DNA of 64,000 bases from CAWAPS01 sp963783945 (GCA_963783945.1 CAWAPS010000024.1:434001-498000), one strand, 5' to 3'; shown: positions 44,530 through 54,786, counted from the stretch's first letter. Program-made: numbers and translations. Notes: generated by a model from the sequence alone, not told the origin.

Positions 44530-44541
44530 CAGACATGTCTG
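44530..44541. promoter_or_regulatory. TetR-type operator 3 (CAGACATGTCTG)
   Basis: A perfect 12-bp palindrome directly upstream of the SD of the tetR gene. Its core AGACATGTCT matches the two sites before the SDR gene, indicating autoregulation. Confidence 0.6.
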
Positions 44542-44556
44542 AAAGGAGGGCAGCCC

Positions 44557-45225
44557 GTGGGCACCGCTGCACCGGAGCAGACCGAACGTCGAGCCCCGGC
44601 ACGGGAGCGGCTCCTCGCCGCAGCCAACGAGCTCTTCTACGCCGAGGGCGTTCAGACCGTCGGCATCGACCGCATCATCGAGCGCGCCGGGGTGGCCAAG
44701 GCCTCGCTCTACAACCTCTTCGGCAGCAAAGAAGAGTTGGTGGCGGCCTACCTGGCCTCCCGACACGAGCGCACGACCAGCAGGCTCACCGAAGCGATCG
44801 ACAGTGTCGACGATGCGCGGCAAAAGATCCTCGCTGTCTTCGACGCCCAGGCCCAGCAGTACGAGCAACCCGACTTCAATGGCTGCGCATTCATGGCCGC
44901 TTCCGCCGAAGCACCCCCGGGCGGTCTCGTCGAGCGCGCCGCTGATCAGTTCAGGGCGTGGATTCGCGCCATGTTCACCGCCCTCGCCGAGCAGGCCGGC
45001 GCACCCGATCCGGTCAATCTCGGGCGTCAGCTCCACCTCGTCTATGACGGCGCCGGGCTGGCTGGCCGCATGGACCACCATGACCCCGGAATCGGACCTT
45101 CCGCTTGCGACGCCGCTCAGGCGTTACTCGTCGCCGCCTTGACGCGACCGGCCGGATGCGCTCATGAACGTGCCGGCGGTGCGTCGCCTTTGGAAATCGA
45201 AGGGCCCGACTCCATTACCGACTAG
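44557..45225 (+). CDS. TetR/AcrR-family transcriptional repressor
   Basis: A 222-aa regulator. The N-terminal helix-turn-helix is clear (about residues 17-65: RLLAAANELFYAEGVQTVGI, KASLYNLFGSKEELV). The rest is the helical ligand-binding domain, with CAFMAASAEAP. GTG 44557 follows AAAGGAGG. It likely represses the SDR gene upstream and itself through the three AGACNNGTCT palindromes. The inducer is unknown. The C-terminal 25 residues are acidic and probably disordered. Confidence 0.93.
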   Translation: MGTAAPEQTERRAPARERLLAAANELFYAEGVQTVGIDRIIERAGVAKASLYNLFGSKEELVAAYLASRHERTTSRLTEAIDSVDDARQKILAVFDAQAQQYEQPDFNGCAFMAASAEAPPGGLVERAADQFRAWIRAMFTALAEQAGAPDPVNLGRQLHLVYDGAGLAGRMDHHDPGIGPSACDAAQALLVAALTRPAGCAHERAGGASPLEIEGPDSITD

Positions 45226-45564
45226 CCGAAGTATTCGGCAACTAAGATTAACTTGCCGTTAAAGAACGACACCAAGGATGAATGTCGGCTCGGTACCGAT
45301 ACCCACGCCGGAGAGGGCTCGAAAGGATAGAGATCGCTCGCGGGCCAATACTACTTGATTGAGCATCGAACGGGATAGAGAACTCCCTCGTGCCGCAGTG
45401 TGTTCGACGTCGTGTGTACACGTAAGCGCGCTGGTGCTGTGCTGCTTGTCACAGCTATATCATCCCATTCGGACGGCAAAGTCGAGTATCAATGAAATGG
45501 TCAGTTACGAGTGAAGTTCCCGGGCACCCCGGCTGATGCTCGGCGCGGGCAGGAGGTAGGTTAC
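45226..45564. other. Gap before the cyclase locus
   Basis: 339 bp, more AT-rich than average, with TGTGTACACG near 45412. It probably carries the promoter for the short ORF and cyclase gene. Nothing else is recognisable. Confidence 0.5.
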
Positions 45565-45645
45565 ATGTTCGAAAAGTATGTCTCGCTCACCCATGACGCG
45601 AAGATCACCCGGGCAGCGGCTGACCGCGTCGAGGCCAAAGGGTGA
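45565..45645 (+). CDS. 26-codon ORF translationally coupled to the cyclase gene
   Basis: ATG 45565 follows a near-perfect SD (AGGAGG, 45551-45556). The peptide starts MFEKYVSLTHDAK and ends DRVEAKG. Its TGA overlaps the GTG start of the cyclase gene (GTGA, 45642-45645). This arrangement is typical of coupled translation, and the cyclase itself lacks a good SD. It could be a leader peptide controlling cyclase synthesis or the remnant of a larger gene. Confidence 0.5.
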   Translation: MFEKYVSLTHDAKITRAAADRVEAKG

Positions 45646-46298
45646 CGACGGCCGACACCGTCCGGGCCTCAGGTCCCGTCCCTTCTCCGAGGTCCGAGCT
45701 GTCAAGATCAACGCTCTCCACCACCCCGACAAACACCAGAGTTCTGAGAACCTTTGCCTTCCTCGACCTGTGCGGATTCACCGACTTCGCTGACCATCAC
45801 GGCGACGATGAGGCCGTGGTCGAACTGCGCGGACTCCGCTCCGCAGTCCGCGAGGTGGCACCGCTGACCGGGGTTCGGATTGACAAATGGCTCGGCGACG
45901 GGGTCATGCTGGTCGGAGTCCATTGCGAGCCAGTCGTCGTCGCGGTCTTGACGATTCGCCAGCGGCTGGTAGAAACAGCCCGGCTGCCTATGCGAGCGGG
46001 CATCGCCCAGGGCCAGGTGATCTTGATGGAAGGCGACGACTACGTCGGCCGAGCGGTCAATATCGCCGCCCGGCTGTGTGACGTCGCTCAGGCCGGCCGG
46101 GTGGTCGCATCGGCCGATGATCTCGTAACGCCCAGCTGGGTGGCGGTAAGGGCTCTCGACCCGTCGTGGTTGAAAGGGGTTTCCAGCCCGGTCTCCACGG
46201 GTGCATTGGACATCGACATTCAGGCCAGCGATGTGGATGCACCACTGTTTCGCTCGCCCATTAGTCATCCGACACCGGCGGTTGAAAATGCCGGCTGA
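45642..46298 (+). CDS. Class III nucleotide cyclase (adenylate/guanylate cyclase domain)
   Basis: A 218-aa protein with one cyclase homology domain: FAFLDLCGFTDFADHHGDDE (first metal Asp), DKWLGDGVMLVG (substrate Lys and second metal Asp), MRAGIAQGQV, and YVGRAVNIAARLCDVAQAG (N-x3-R transition-state pair). All key residues appear present, so it is probably active as a homodimer making cAMP or possibly cGMP. The first 35 residues are Ser/Thr/Pro-rich and probably disordered. GTG 45642 overlaps the stop of the 26-codon ORF. No membrane or sensory domain is attached. Confidence 0.9.
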   Translation: MTTADTVRASGPVPSPRSELSRSTLSTTPTNTRVLRTFAFLDLCGFTDFADHHGDDEAVVELRGLRSAVREVAPLTGVRIDKWLGDGVMLVGVHCEPVVVAVLTIRQRLVETARLPMRAGIAQGQVILMEGDDYVGRAVNIAARLCDVAQAGRVVASADDLVTPSWVAVRALDPSWLKGVSSPVSTGALDIDIQASDVDAPLFRSPISHPTPAVENAG

Positions 46299-46407
46299 GC
46301 CGTCCGGGGTTGCCGGATGCTGGGCCCGGTAGGCGGGTCCGGTTGGCGGGGGCGAAGGCCGGGTTCGAGAGTCGCTCTCGGCTCGGCTTGTGGCCTACAT
46401 CGCGACC

Positions 46408-46896
46408 TCAGAGTTGGGCAGGAACCAGACGCCAGTCGGCCGCTGGGAGCAGGTCGTCCTGGAGCTCGGCGCACAACAGCACCTGGTCGTCGACCATGGT
46501 GGCGCACTCCACCGTTACCAGAACCACGGTGCCGTCGATCGAGTGTCGCAGGGCGTCTCTGACCTGGGCCCGCCCGCAGCGGACGTACTCGAGCGCCCGC
46601 GGTGACTGGGGGGCGCACAGCCATTTGGCGTTGACCGCGCTACGCCAGATCTCCGCTACGAGCCAGGGCTGGCCCGATTCGTCATGGCCGGCAAACAGCC
46701 TCGGCCCATCGCACTGCTGCAGTACTTCGTCGACCTCGAGACTCAGGTCAGATCCTAGGAAGCGCAGCATCTCGTGCCCATCATCACCGAACCAACCGGA
46801 ACCTTCCTCATCATCGAAGATGATCCCGCCCGGGTCCGGAGCAGGCATCCGCGTTACCGACCGAGGCGAAGGCTTGACCACGACCTCGGTTAACAC
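46408..46896 (-). CDS. Hypothetical acidic protein (162 aa)
   Basis: A soluble protein with an acidic N-terminal segment (GGIIFDDEEGSGWFGDDGHEM) then a mixed alpha/beta body (QPWLVAEIWRSAVNAKWLC, TVVLVTVECATMVDD). I do not recognise a family. The start may be GTG 46896 or ATG 46848 (MPAPDPGG). It is convergent with the cyclase gene and upstream-adjacent to nothing obvious. The coding frame is supported by GC-rich third positions and absence of stops over 160 codons, which is weak evidence in such DNA. Confidence 0.55.
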   Translation of the reverse strand: MLTEVVVKPSPRSVTRMPAPDPGGIIFDDEEGSGWFGDDGHEMLRFLGSDLSLEVDEVLQQCDGPRLFAGHDESGQPWLVAEIWRSAVNAKWLCAPQSPRALEYVRCGRAQVRDALRHSIDGTVVLVTVECATMVDDQVLLCAELQDDLLPAADWRLVPAQL

Positions 46897-47018
46897 AGTT
46901 CAGGGTAACACCGAACCGCGGACCAGTAGGCATCATCGCTCGACCGTGGGCCCTGGCCCTCGCCGTAGGAGGAGGCCGGTGATTCCCGGGGCAGCGGAGG
47001 CCGAAGTGGTGAAGAACG

Positions 47019-49019
47019 TCAGGTGGTGACCTCGTCGGCCCACACGGTCATGGAAGTCAGTTCGGGTCCCCCATACGTCGAGACCATCGCAACGTCGAGG
47101 GCGTCGCGGCCCCGGGCGATGAGAGCCCGCCCGATTCGTCGCTGATTGTTACGGGGGTCGAAGGTCCACCACCGGCCGCCCAGAAAGACCTCCATCCAAG
47201 CGCAGAAGTCCATGGGCCCAGGGGCGAGAGGAACCCCGATGTCCGGAAGATACCCGAACGCATAGCGGGCTGGAATGTTCAGGGCGCGACAGAATGACAC
47301 GGCCAGGTGGGCAAAATCCCGGCACACGCCGGCCCGGCTGCCTAACACGTCCACTGCGGTGGCGAGCGGGGTGGTGCGCAAGTAATTGAAGGTAATCTCG
47401 CTGTGCACCCAGTCGCAAATGGTCTGGACCCGACCCCATCCCGGTGGGACCGAACCAAACAATCTCCAAGCTTCGTCCGCCAACTCCTGAGACGGGCAAA
47501 ATCGGCTGGGCAACGTATGGACGAGAACCTCGTTGGGGAGGAACTCGGCCGCCACCTCCGCAGCGTTTAGATCCTCCGGGTCGGCCTCGCTCGGCATGTC
47601 CAGCACGGCGGAGTACCGCCACGACGACAAGCCGGCCGAGAGAGTGCTCCGACGGCACATGTTGCCGAAACCGTCAAGGTAGCGCGACATCCCAATCTGG
47701 GGCGTGATGGTCCACTGTTCGTCGACCGCACGCACTCCGGCGTCGAGTCGAGGTTCGACCTGGAACACACCGTGGGTGGCCACCTCGGCCCGATAGGAGA
47801 ACTCACAACCGACGTTGATGCGCATGCCGTCCACTCTGACAGAATCCGCGGCCCTCGGGACCCGTCCGCTGACTGGCCCCGCCCACGTTGCCGCCCCGCC
47901 ACGCGATGAACTTGATGCGGCCATCTTGTCGCGACCTGTCTTCGGCCCAGGCCCACTATCTCTTAGGCCACCTACGACCCGATAGGGCCGGACATGATTT
48001 GTGCTATTTGGGCCCTCGAGGATGTGATCGTATGCGGCGAGGTACTGGTCCACCATGCGCCAGCGGTCGAAGCGCCTGACCGCTTCCCGGCGGATTTCTG
48101 ACCGGTCGAGGTCCCCAATGAGGCTGACGGCACCGAGCGCACTGTCGACGTCATGGGTGAGAAATCCATTCCTACCATGGCTGATGAGTTCGGGCATGGA
48201 ACCCCGCGGAAATGCGATCACTGGAGTGCCGCTGGCCATGGCCTCTACTACACTGAAGCCGAAGGGCTCTTCGAAGCTGATTAGGTGAAGTAGGGCGGCG
48301 GCCTCGCTCAGGAGAGCTCGGCGACGTTGTGGGCCGATCGGGCCGAGATAGCGGACCGTAGTGTCGTCTAGGTACGGGGCGACGCACCGTTCGAAGTAGG
48401 CGCGGTCTTGGACGATCCCTGCGATGATCAGAGGCCGTCCGGCGCGCCGGGCCACAGTGATCGCCTCCTCTACACCCTTTTCTGGGTGAATACGTCCGAG
48501 GAAGAGAAGGTAGCTCTCAGGATTCTCGGAGATACCGAAGGCCCCCATGTCGATGCCGTGATGGATCGTGGCCAGGTAGTCGAGGGTCGGATGACGGTCC
48601 GTTTCGCTGATGGCGATATAGTTCGTTCGGCCGTTGTATTTCTGGTAGACGGGCAGGATCCGTTCGCTGGAGAAGCCGTGGATTGTCGTCACCATCGGTG
48701 TCGCGACCAAAGCGCTGTAGGTAAGGGGAAGAAAGTCGAAGCTGTTGTGGATGAGATCGAATTGGCCGGAACGCTCGAATACCTCGCTGATGTGCAGGCC
48801 TTCCCACACCTTCACATCCACCCCCGTCGACTCAGAATACCCCGTCGGCTGGACCGAGATGAGCTTGGCACCGCTCTTCGAGTCCCCGGTTGCGAATAGG
48901 GTGACGTCCACCCCGCGGGTCACGAGGCCTTCGGTGAGCAGAGAGACGAACTGCTCCCAGGGTCCGTAGTGTCGGGGCGGGACTCGCCAGGCTATTGGAG
49001 CGAGCATGGCTATTCGCAT
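47019..49019 (-). CDS. GT4 glycosyltransferase fused in frame to a transglutaminase-like domain
   Basis: 666 aa. Residues 1 to about 340 are a GT4/GT-B glycosyltransferase: MRIAMLAPIAWRVPPRHYGP, YLLFLGRIHPEKGVEEAI, and the C-terminal SFEEPFGFSVVEAMASG with the E-x7-E donor motif. A Ser/Gly/Arg-rich linker of about 50 residues follows. Residues about 398-666 are a transglutaminase-like protease fold: RINVGCEFSYRAEV, catalytic Cys in AGVCRDFAHLAV, then FCAWMEVFLGGRWWTFDPRNN where Cys stands at the usual His position. An internal ATG at 47825 would give the second domain alone. ATG 49019 lies 19 bp after the GH130 gene stop, the last gene of a four-gene cluster. Confidence 0.85.
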   Translation of the reverse strand: MRIAMLAPIAWRVPPRHYGPWEQFVSLLTEGLVTRGVDVTLFATGDSKSGAKLISVQPTGYSESTGVDVKVWEGLHISEVFERSGQFDLIHNSFDFLPLTYSALVATPMVTTIHGFSSERILPVYQKYNGRTNYIAISETDRHPTLDYLATIHHGIDMGAFGISENPESYLLFLGRIHPEKGVEEAITVARRAGRPLIIAGIVQDRAYFERCVAPYLDDTTVRYLGPIGPQRRRALLSEAAALLHLISFEEPFGFSVVEAMASGTPVIAFPRGSMPELISHGRNGFLTHDVDSALGAVSLIGDLDRSEIRREAVRRFDRWRMVDQYLAAYDHILEGPNSTNHVRPYRVVGGLRDSGPGPKTGRDKMAASSSSRGGAATWAGPVSGRVPRAADSVRVDGMRINVGCEFSYRAEVATHGVFQVEPRLDAGVRAVDEQWTITPQIGMSRYLDGFGNMCRRSTLSAGLSSWRYSAVLDMPSEADPEDLNAAEVAAEFLPNEVLVHTLPSRFCPSQELADEAWRLFGSVPPGWGRVQTICDWVHSEITFNYLRTTPLATAVDVLGSRAGVCRDFAHLAVSFCRALNIPARYAFGYLPDIGVPLAPGPMDFCAWMEVFLGGRWWTFDPRNNQRRIGRALIARGRDALDVAMVSTYGGPELTSMTVWADEVTT

Positions 49020-49038
49020 GGGGGAGACCGGTCGACGC

Positions 49039-50526
49039 TCAGTCCGACAGCAGGCGATGGAGGAGATCAGGCAGCAAGATCGTCCCGAATGTCGTCTCGC
49101 TGTCCCCATGCGCGTAGGGCAGGACTATCTTCTGTTCGTGCAAGAGCGCCCCGCACGAATAGACGACGTTCGGCACGTAACCGTTCCGCTCGATCGGCTC
49201 TGGAGTTAGCAAGGGCTCCTTCAACTTGCCCCGGACGACGGTGGGCTGTTCCAGATCGAGGAGGAGCGCCCCGAGGGAGTAGGTCCGCATCGGGCCTACT
49301 CCGTGAGTGAAAACCAGCCAACCTTCAGAGGTCTCGATAGGTGAACCGCAGTTGCCAACCTGGACGAGTTCCCATGCCTGTTCGGGTGACTGTATCTCGA
49401 TCGGGCGCTCCCAGGTGTTGGCATCCAGCGAGGTTGTGACGGCGTTGCGCTCCCGGTCCCAGCGAGAGAGTGCCACATAGCGGCCCCCGATCCGCCGCGG
49501 GAAGAGGGCCATGCCCTTGTTCGTCGCGGCCGTACCGGCCAGTTGGGTCACGTGAAAGGTCCGAAAGTCGTCGGTTTGGAGCAACTGGGGAGCGATGTGG
49601 GCACCGTCGAACGCGGTGTAGGTCGCGAAGTAGGTCGCGGTTCCGTCATCCTCGACGAAGCGCACGAAACGAGCGTCTTCCATGCCGTGGCTCTCGGTCG
49701 GTCCGCGGGGTCTCAGCACTCGCTGCCCGATCGGTGTTCCCTCGAGAAAGACGACGGTGTAGTTGGACTGCGCGGTGAGCCGGATCCTCTCGATGGTGTC
49801 GCGTGCTTCGGTGCGAGTGAGTATCTGCGGGTGAAGAGCGGAGATCGACTGCTCGAGTTGCGGTTCCGAGAACGTTGGTGGCAGGCGGTCGAGGACCAAA
49901 GTGAGGACCTCACTGGGTTCGCCGGCATCGCTCAGTTGACCGCGGAACCTGTCCCGATCGAACGTTGAGGACAGTTGTTTCGCTTGTGTGGCAAACCGTC
50001 CAGGGTCATCGAGGCGGCAGTGCCCGTCCGCCCCCGCGATGCCGGTCCGAAACTCGATCGACGAGATGTGACCTTCCCCGATAGCTCGAAGGCTGACTAC
50101 AAATCGTAGTTCGCCGGGCCCGAGGCCGCTCTGATCCGGATGTGGAACGATCGACGGATTGCACAGGGCGACTGCCTCCACCGCATATTCGCTTGTGGCA
50201 TAGGCTCCTAGCAGCATCCGCCTCGCCACGGAGATCTCGGAATCCACGCCAAGGCGGTCGCCGATCTGGTTGAAGTGTTCCAACAGGTCGGCGGCTAAGT
50301 GAGGGTGACGGTCCTGAAACCGCATGACCGTCGCGGCAAGGAGGGCTTCGCCTTCATGTTCGCCCATGGCCAAGACCCGTTCCATTACCGGGCTGGCTCG
50401 AGACGAACCCGACGAGAGTTCCTCTCCCGCCACAAACAACTGGGTGACGACTCGCGCCGGATCGGGTCGGAGATGCACGTCGGTGCGCTCGACCAGGTCG
50501 CTCGATGCGGCTGTCGGGTTCAGCAC
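49039..50526 (-). CDS. GH130-family glycoside phosphorylase/hydrolase
   Basis: A 495-aa five-bladed propeller enzyme of family GH130. The hallmark GMEDARFVRF is present, along with NYTVVFLEGTPI, YVALSRWDRERNA and NGYVPNVVYSCGALL. Known members phosphorolyse or synthesise beta-mannosides (beta-1,2 or beta-1,4). Residues 1-130 are an N-terminal extension with RMLLGAYATSEYAVEAVALCNPS. The GTG start at 50526 overlaps the stop of the preceding gene by 7 bases. Between two GT4 genes, it may help build or recycle a mannan-like glycan. Donor and acceptor are unknown. Confidence 0.88.
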   Translation of the reverse strand: MLNPTAASSDLVERTDVHLRPDPARVVTQLFVAGEELSSGSSRASPVMERVLAMGEHEGEALLAATVMRFQDRHPHLAADLLEHFNQIGDRLGVDSEISVARRMLLGAYATSEYAVEAVALCNPSIVPHPDQSGLGPGELRFVVSLRAIGEGHISSIEFRTGIAGADGHCRLDDPGRFATQAKQLSSTFDRDRFRGQLSDAGEPSEVLTLVLDRLPPTFSEPQLEQSISALHPQILTRTEARDTIERIRLTAQSNYTVVFLEGTPIGQRVLRPRGPTESHGMEDARFVRFVEDDGTATYFATYTAFDGAHIAPQLLQTDDFRTFHVTQLAGTAATNKGMALFPRRIGGRYVALSRWDRERNAVTTSLDANTWERPIEIQSPEQAWELVQVGNCGSPIETSEGWLVFTHGVGPMRTYSLGALLLDLEQPTVVRGKLKEPLLTPEPIERNGYVPNVVYSCGALLHEQKIVLPYAHGDSETTFGTILLPDLLHRLLSD

Positions 50527-51554
50527 GAACCTGCAGAGGTCGTCCGGTCGAGCGCCAAGCGCCGGCCGTGCTGCAAGGTCAAGAGCCAGGCAATCGTGGA
50601 CTCCGCCCCTTCGTTCTGGTTGGCTCCGTCCACCTCGAGGCCGTCATAACCCCCGCCGGTGTCCGGATCGTGCATGATGATCGCAGAATCATTGGCTCCG
50701 AGAAACCAGCTCACGCACCTGGCAACAATGAGCTGCCACCCCCAGTCACCGGTGACCGAGAACGCCCGAACGCACGCGTCGGCAAGGGAGGCGACTTCGA
50801 TCGGTTGCTGATCGAATCCCGGTCCGGCATCGCCCGGAGCGCGACCGGCGACAGGCACCACAGAGAGGTGGTCATCAATGGTCTGAAGCTCAACCAGCCA
50901 GGAGAGAAGTTGAAGACCGTCGTCGACGGCCTCGTCGTCATCGAGTGCCGCGCCAGCCGCGATCAAGGCCTCGGGTATGGCCGCGTTGGCGTACGTGAGT
51001 CGCTCCTCGGGCCACGGCCACAGTTCGTGATTGTTTGGGCGTCTCAGCGCGGCGGCGGTGTCGACGAGGAGCTTTCGGGCCTCAGCATGTTGAGGAACAC
51101 ACGCGATCACCTCCGCCGCGCCCAGGGCGGCGAAGGCCAGAGCTCGTGGCCAGGGAGAACGAGCCTGGCCGCTGATGCAGAAGCGCTCCAGAGCTTCTGT
51201 TTTCATCCATTTGGGGCCACCGCCCGAGACCACGGACCCGAGGCCCCATAGGGCCCTCCCCCACCAATCGCCTACGCCACCGTTGTCAGCCCAGCGTCGG
51301 TCGTACTGGAGGCGATTGCGGCACATGCCCCCGGCTTCCTGGGCGTGATCGACGAACTCCAGGTACCGGCCGGCGAGGTCCAGCTGTCGGGCGGACGGCT
51401 CGAGCTCTCGGCTCAGGACGACCAGTCCGCGCGACACGTCGTCCAGGCAATACCCACTCTCGCGACGGGGCACAGCTCCCCTGGCGTGTTCCAAGATCCC
51501 GGTCTGGTCGCTCAACCGGAACAGGTGCTCGAACGACAAGCTCGGTACTGTCAC
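50520..51554 (-). CDS. Alpha/alpha-barrel-like protein of a glycan cluster (putative glycosidase/glycan-binding)
   Basis: A 344-aa helical protein with recurring paired helices and aromatic motifs: NRLQYDRRWADNGGVGDWWG, RALWGLGSVVSG, NNHELWPWPEERLTYANAAI, HDPDTGGGYDGLEVDGANQN and NEGAESTIAW. This resembles six-hairpin glycosidases and the glycosidase-like partners found next to GH130 genes, but catalytic residues cannot be named. GTG 51554 overlaps the previous stop as GTGA, and its own stop overlaps the GH130 start, so it is translationally coupled on both sides. The open frame upstream to 51671 is not coding. Confidence 0.8.
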   Translation of the reverse strand: MTVPSLSFEHLFRLSDQTGILEHARGAVPRRESGYCLDDVSRGLVVLSRELEPSARQLDLAGRYLEFVDHAQEAGGMCRNRLQYDRRWADNGGVGDWWGRALWGLGSVVSGGGPKWMKTEALERFCISGQARSPWPRALAFAALGAAEVIACVPQHAEARKLLVDTAAALRRPNNHELWPWPEERLTYANAAIPEALIAAGAALDDDEAVDDGLQLLSWLVELQTIDDHLSVVPVAGRAPGDAGPGFDQQPIEVASLADACVRAFSVTGDWGWQLIVARCVSWFLGANDSAIIMHDPDTGGGYDGLEVDGANQNEGAESTIAWLLTLQHGRRLALDRTTSAGSC

Positions 51555-52726
51555 GCCATCACGGTTGCCACGTGGACTTGCAGCCTCCCCGCCAGCTCCC
51601 GATACCGTTCCCCTACCGCGGCCCACGTCAGCCCCGGCGCCAGGCATTTGGCCGCCTCCACCATGCTCCACGCCAGTTCGGGCGTGGTCAGGATCCCTCG
51701 GATCGCAGCCGACATGGCACTCGGATCACGGTGTGGCACGACGGTTCCCGCCCCTGATGACAACAGCTCTACGGCGTGCGGAAAAGCGGTGGCGACCACG
51801 GGACGGCGAGCAGTGACCGCCTCGATCAGCACCCCGGATGTCACCTGGTCAGGAGAGTCGTAAGGCAACAGCACCACGTCGGCTGAACGGACCAGGTCCC
51901 GCAAGGCGGGTGGATTGAGATACCGGTTGTCGAAGCTGACCGCGTGCCCGATTCCTAAGCGGTTAGCTCGCGTCTGTAACATTCGACGGTACGACTCCCC
52001 GGAGCTCTCGAGAACCAAGGGATGGGTCTCCCCCGCCACGACATAGCGCGGCTGCGGGTCCAGATCCTGCAGGTCTGTCATCGCCGTGATGGCCCACTCG
52101 ATCCCCTTGCCCGGCCCCAACAGCCCCCACGTCAGGACCATGGGGGGACTCGGCGAACGAGGCTGCTCCGCCACCCCCCACTCGGTCGGAGCCCCGTGGG
52201 GGATCAGCGCGATCTTCGCTCCGTCGACCAGGTAGCCCTCGACCAGGCGATTTCTGGCGGTCTCGGTCATGACCACGACCACTGAGGCGGCGTGGGCCAC
52301 CTGCTCCAGGACGCGCTGCTGGTGGAGCGTGGGAGAAGCCAGGACCGTATGCAGAACGACGATGGCGGGAACGGCCAGTCGCTGCATGATGGCAACAACC
52401 GAGTCGCCGTCAGGACCACCGTAGATGCCGTATTCATGCTGGATGATCGCCACGTCGTAGCTGTTGAGCGCGGCGGCCGCGCTGGCTTCTCCCCCTGGAG
52501 TCCCCGTGACCAGTTGATACACGACTTCCGCCGACGGATTGCGGTCCAGTCGGTCAACCAATCTGACCACGCCGACCTCGGCTGAACTCTCGCCGTCGCG
52601 AAGAGCTGCCGCTAGCGATGCCGTGAATGTTGCCAAACCGCACTGAGTCGGGGGGTAGGTGCTAAGAAAGCCGTAGGACGTCAATACGGAATAACCGCCT
52701 TTCAAGGGCGCGACAAGCGCGCTCAA
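51551..52726 (-). CDS. GT4 glycosyltransferase, first gene of glycan cluster
   Basis: A 391-aa GT-B glycosyltransferase: YGFLSTYPPTQCGLATFT, YDVAIIQHEYGIYGGPDGD, IALIPHGAPTEWG, MVLTWGLLGPGKGIEWAI and the C-terminal DVVLLPYDSPDQVTSGVLIE (donor-binding Glu region). Relatives transfer mannose or glucose from nucleotide sugars. The annotated TTG start at 52726 is uncertain; another TTG inside the N-terminus is possible. Its stop overlaps the next gene start (GTGA). It is upstream of three co-directional, overlapping genes and likely begins the operon. Confidence 0.88.
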   Translation of the reverse strand: MSALVAPLKGGYSVLTSYGFLSTYPPTQCGLATFTASLAAALRDGESSAEVGVVRLVDRLDRNPSAEVVYQLVTGTPGGEASAAAALNSYDVAIIQHEYGIYGGPDGDSVVAIMQRLAVPAIVVLHTVLASPTLHQQRVLEQVAHAASVVVVMTETARNRLVEGYLVDGAKIALIPHGAPTEWGVAEQPRSPSPPMVLTWGLLGPGKGIEWAITAMTDLQDLDPQPRYVVAGETHPLVLESSGESYRRMLQTRANRLGIGHAVSFDNRYLNPPALRDLVRSADVVLLPYDSPDQVTSGVLIEAVTARRPVVATAFPHAVELLSSGAGTVVPHRDPSAMSAAIRGILTTPELAWSMVEAAKCLAPGLTWAAVGERYRELAGRLQVHVATVMA

Positions 52727-52770
52727 TGGGTGATTGCTGGCCCAGCGAAACTAAACGAGATGTGGAAGTG

Positions 52771-53010
52771 TCAACCCCGCGGGGGACGCGGGCTGTCCGG
52801 CTCCACCGACGGCTCAGACAATCGGTCCGAGCAGCGCGGACATACCCACTCCTCAGTGTCCACCGGGGCAGCGGCCAGTGCGGAGGCCATGAAGGTCACC
52901 CGGCACGAGGTACAGGTCACTGCAGCCGTGCGCCGGCGGTGCTCGATCTTGGGCATGGGCACGCAGGCATCAGCCGGCTCCGCCCTCGGAGGGATCTGCT
53001 CGGATGTCAA
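52771..53010 (-). CDS. Small zinc-ribbon protein
   Basis: A 79-aa protein with two Cys pairs, CTSC and CPRC, 24 residues apart, a typical zinc ribbon. The N- and C-termini are Pro/charged-rich and likely unstructured. TTG 53010 is used because GAGGTG precedes it; no ATG is available. It lies between the glycan operon and the suf leader, divergent from sufB. Function unknown. It is reminiscent of the 75-aa zinc-ribbon protein at 60030. Confidence 0.55.
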   Translation of the reverse strand: MTSEQIPPRAEPADACVPMPKIEHRRRTAAVTCTSCRVTFMASALAAAPVDTEEWVCPRCSDRLSEPSVEPDSPRPPRG

Positions 53011-53284
53011 GGCACACCTCTAAGTTCAGCTCAGAAGAGGCGTCGAGCCTGAAACGGGCTCGCCGGCTCAGCCGAACGTACCCAACCAGGCGTCCCTCCC
53101 AAGACGGGATGAACCCAAAGCTACCACATCGATCCTCTCTCACCCGACGACGTTATGTCGACGAACAAAGGGTGAGGCTCGGACCTTCATTGCCGGTAGG
53201 ATCACGAGAAGGAGCCCGCACAAATATCGCCCGTAGCAGTGAGCCCGCGCCGGGCAATGGCTCTGGCGGAGCGAGGAGGTAGCG

Positions 53285-53340
53285 ATGAGCGGCGAGGCGA
53301 TGGCCGGCGCAGGGGACTGTCGGATGGTTGGGCGGCAGGT

Positions 53341-53344
<4 letters not shown>
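53285..53344 (+). CDS. 19-codon leader ORF overlapping sufB start
   Basis: GAGGAGG (53273-53279) precedes ATG 53285 at near-optimal distance. The peptide is MSGEAMAGAGDCRMVGRQV. Its TGA overlaps the sufB ATG (ATGA, 53341-53344), as do all later junctions of the operon. sufB itself has no comparable SD. It could be a coupled leader peptide with one Cys, or a short remnant of an upstream regulator gene such as sufR, which is absent here. Confidence 0.5.
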
Positions 53345-54782
<1,438 letters not shown>

Positions 54783-54786
<4 letters not shown>

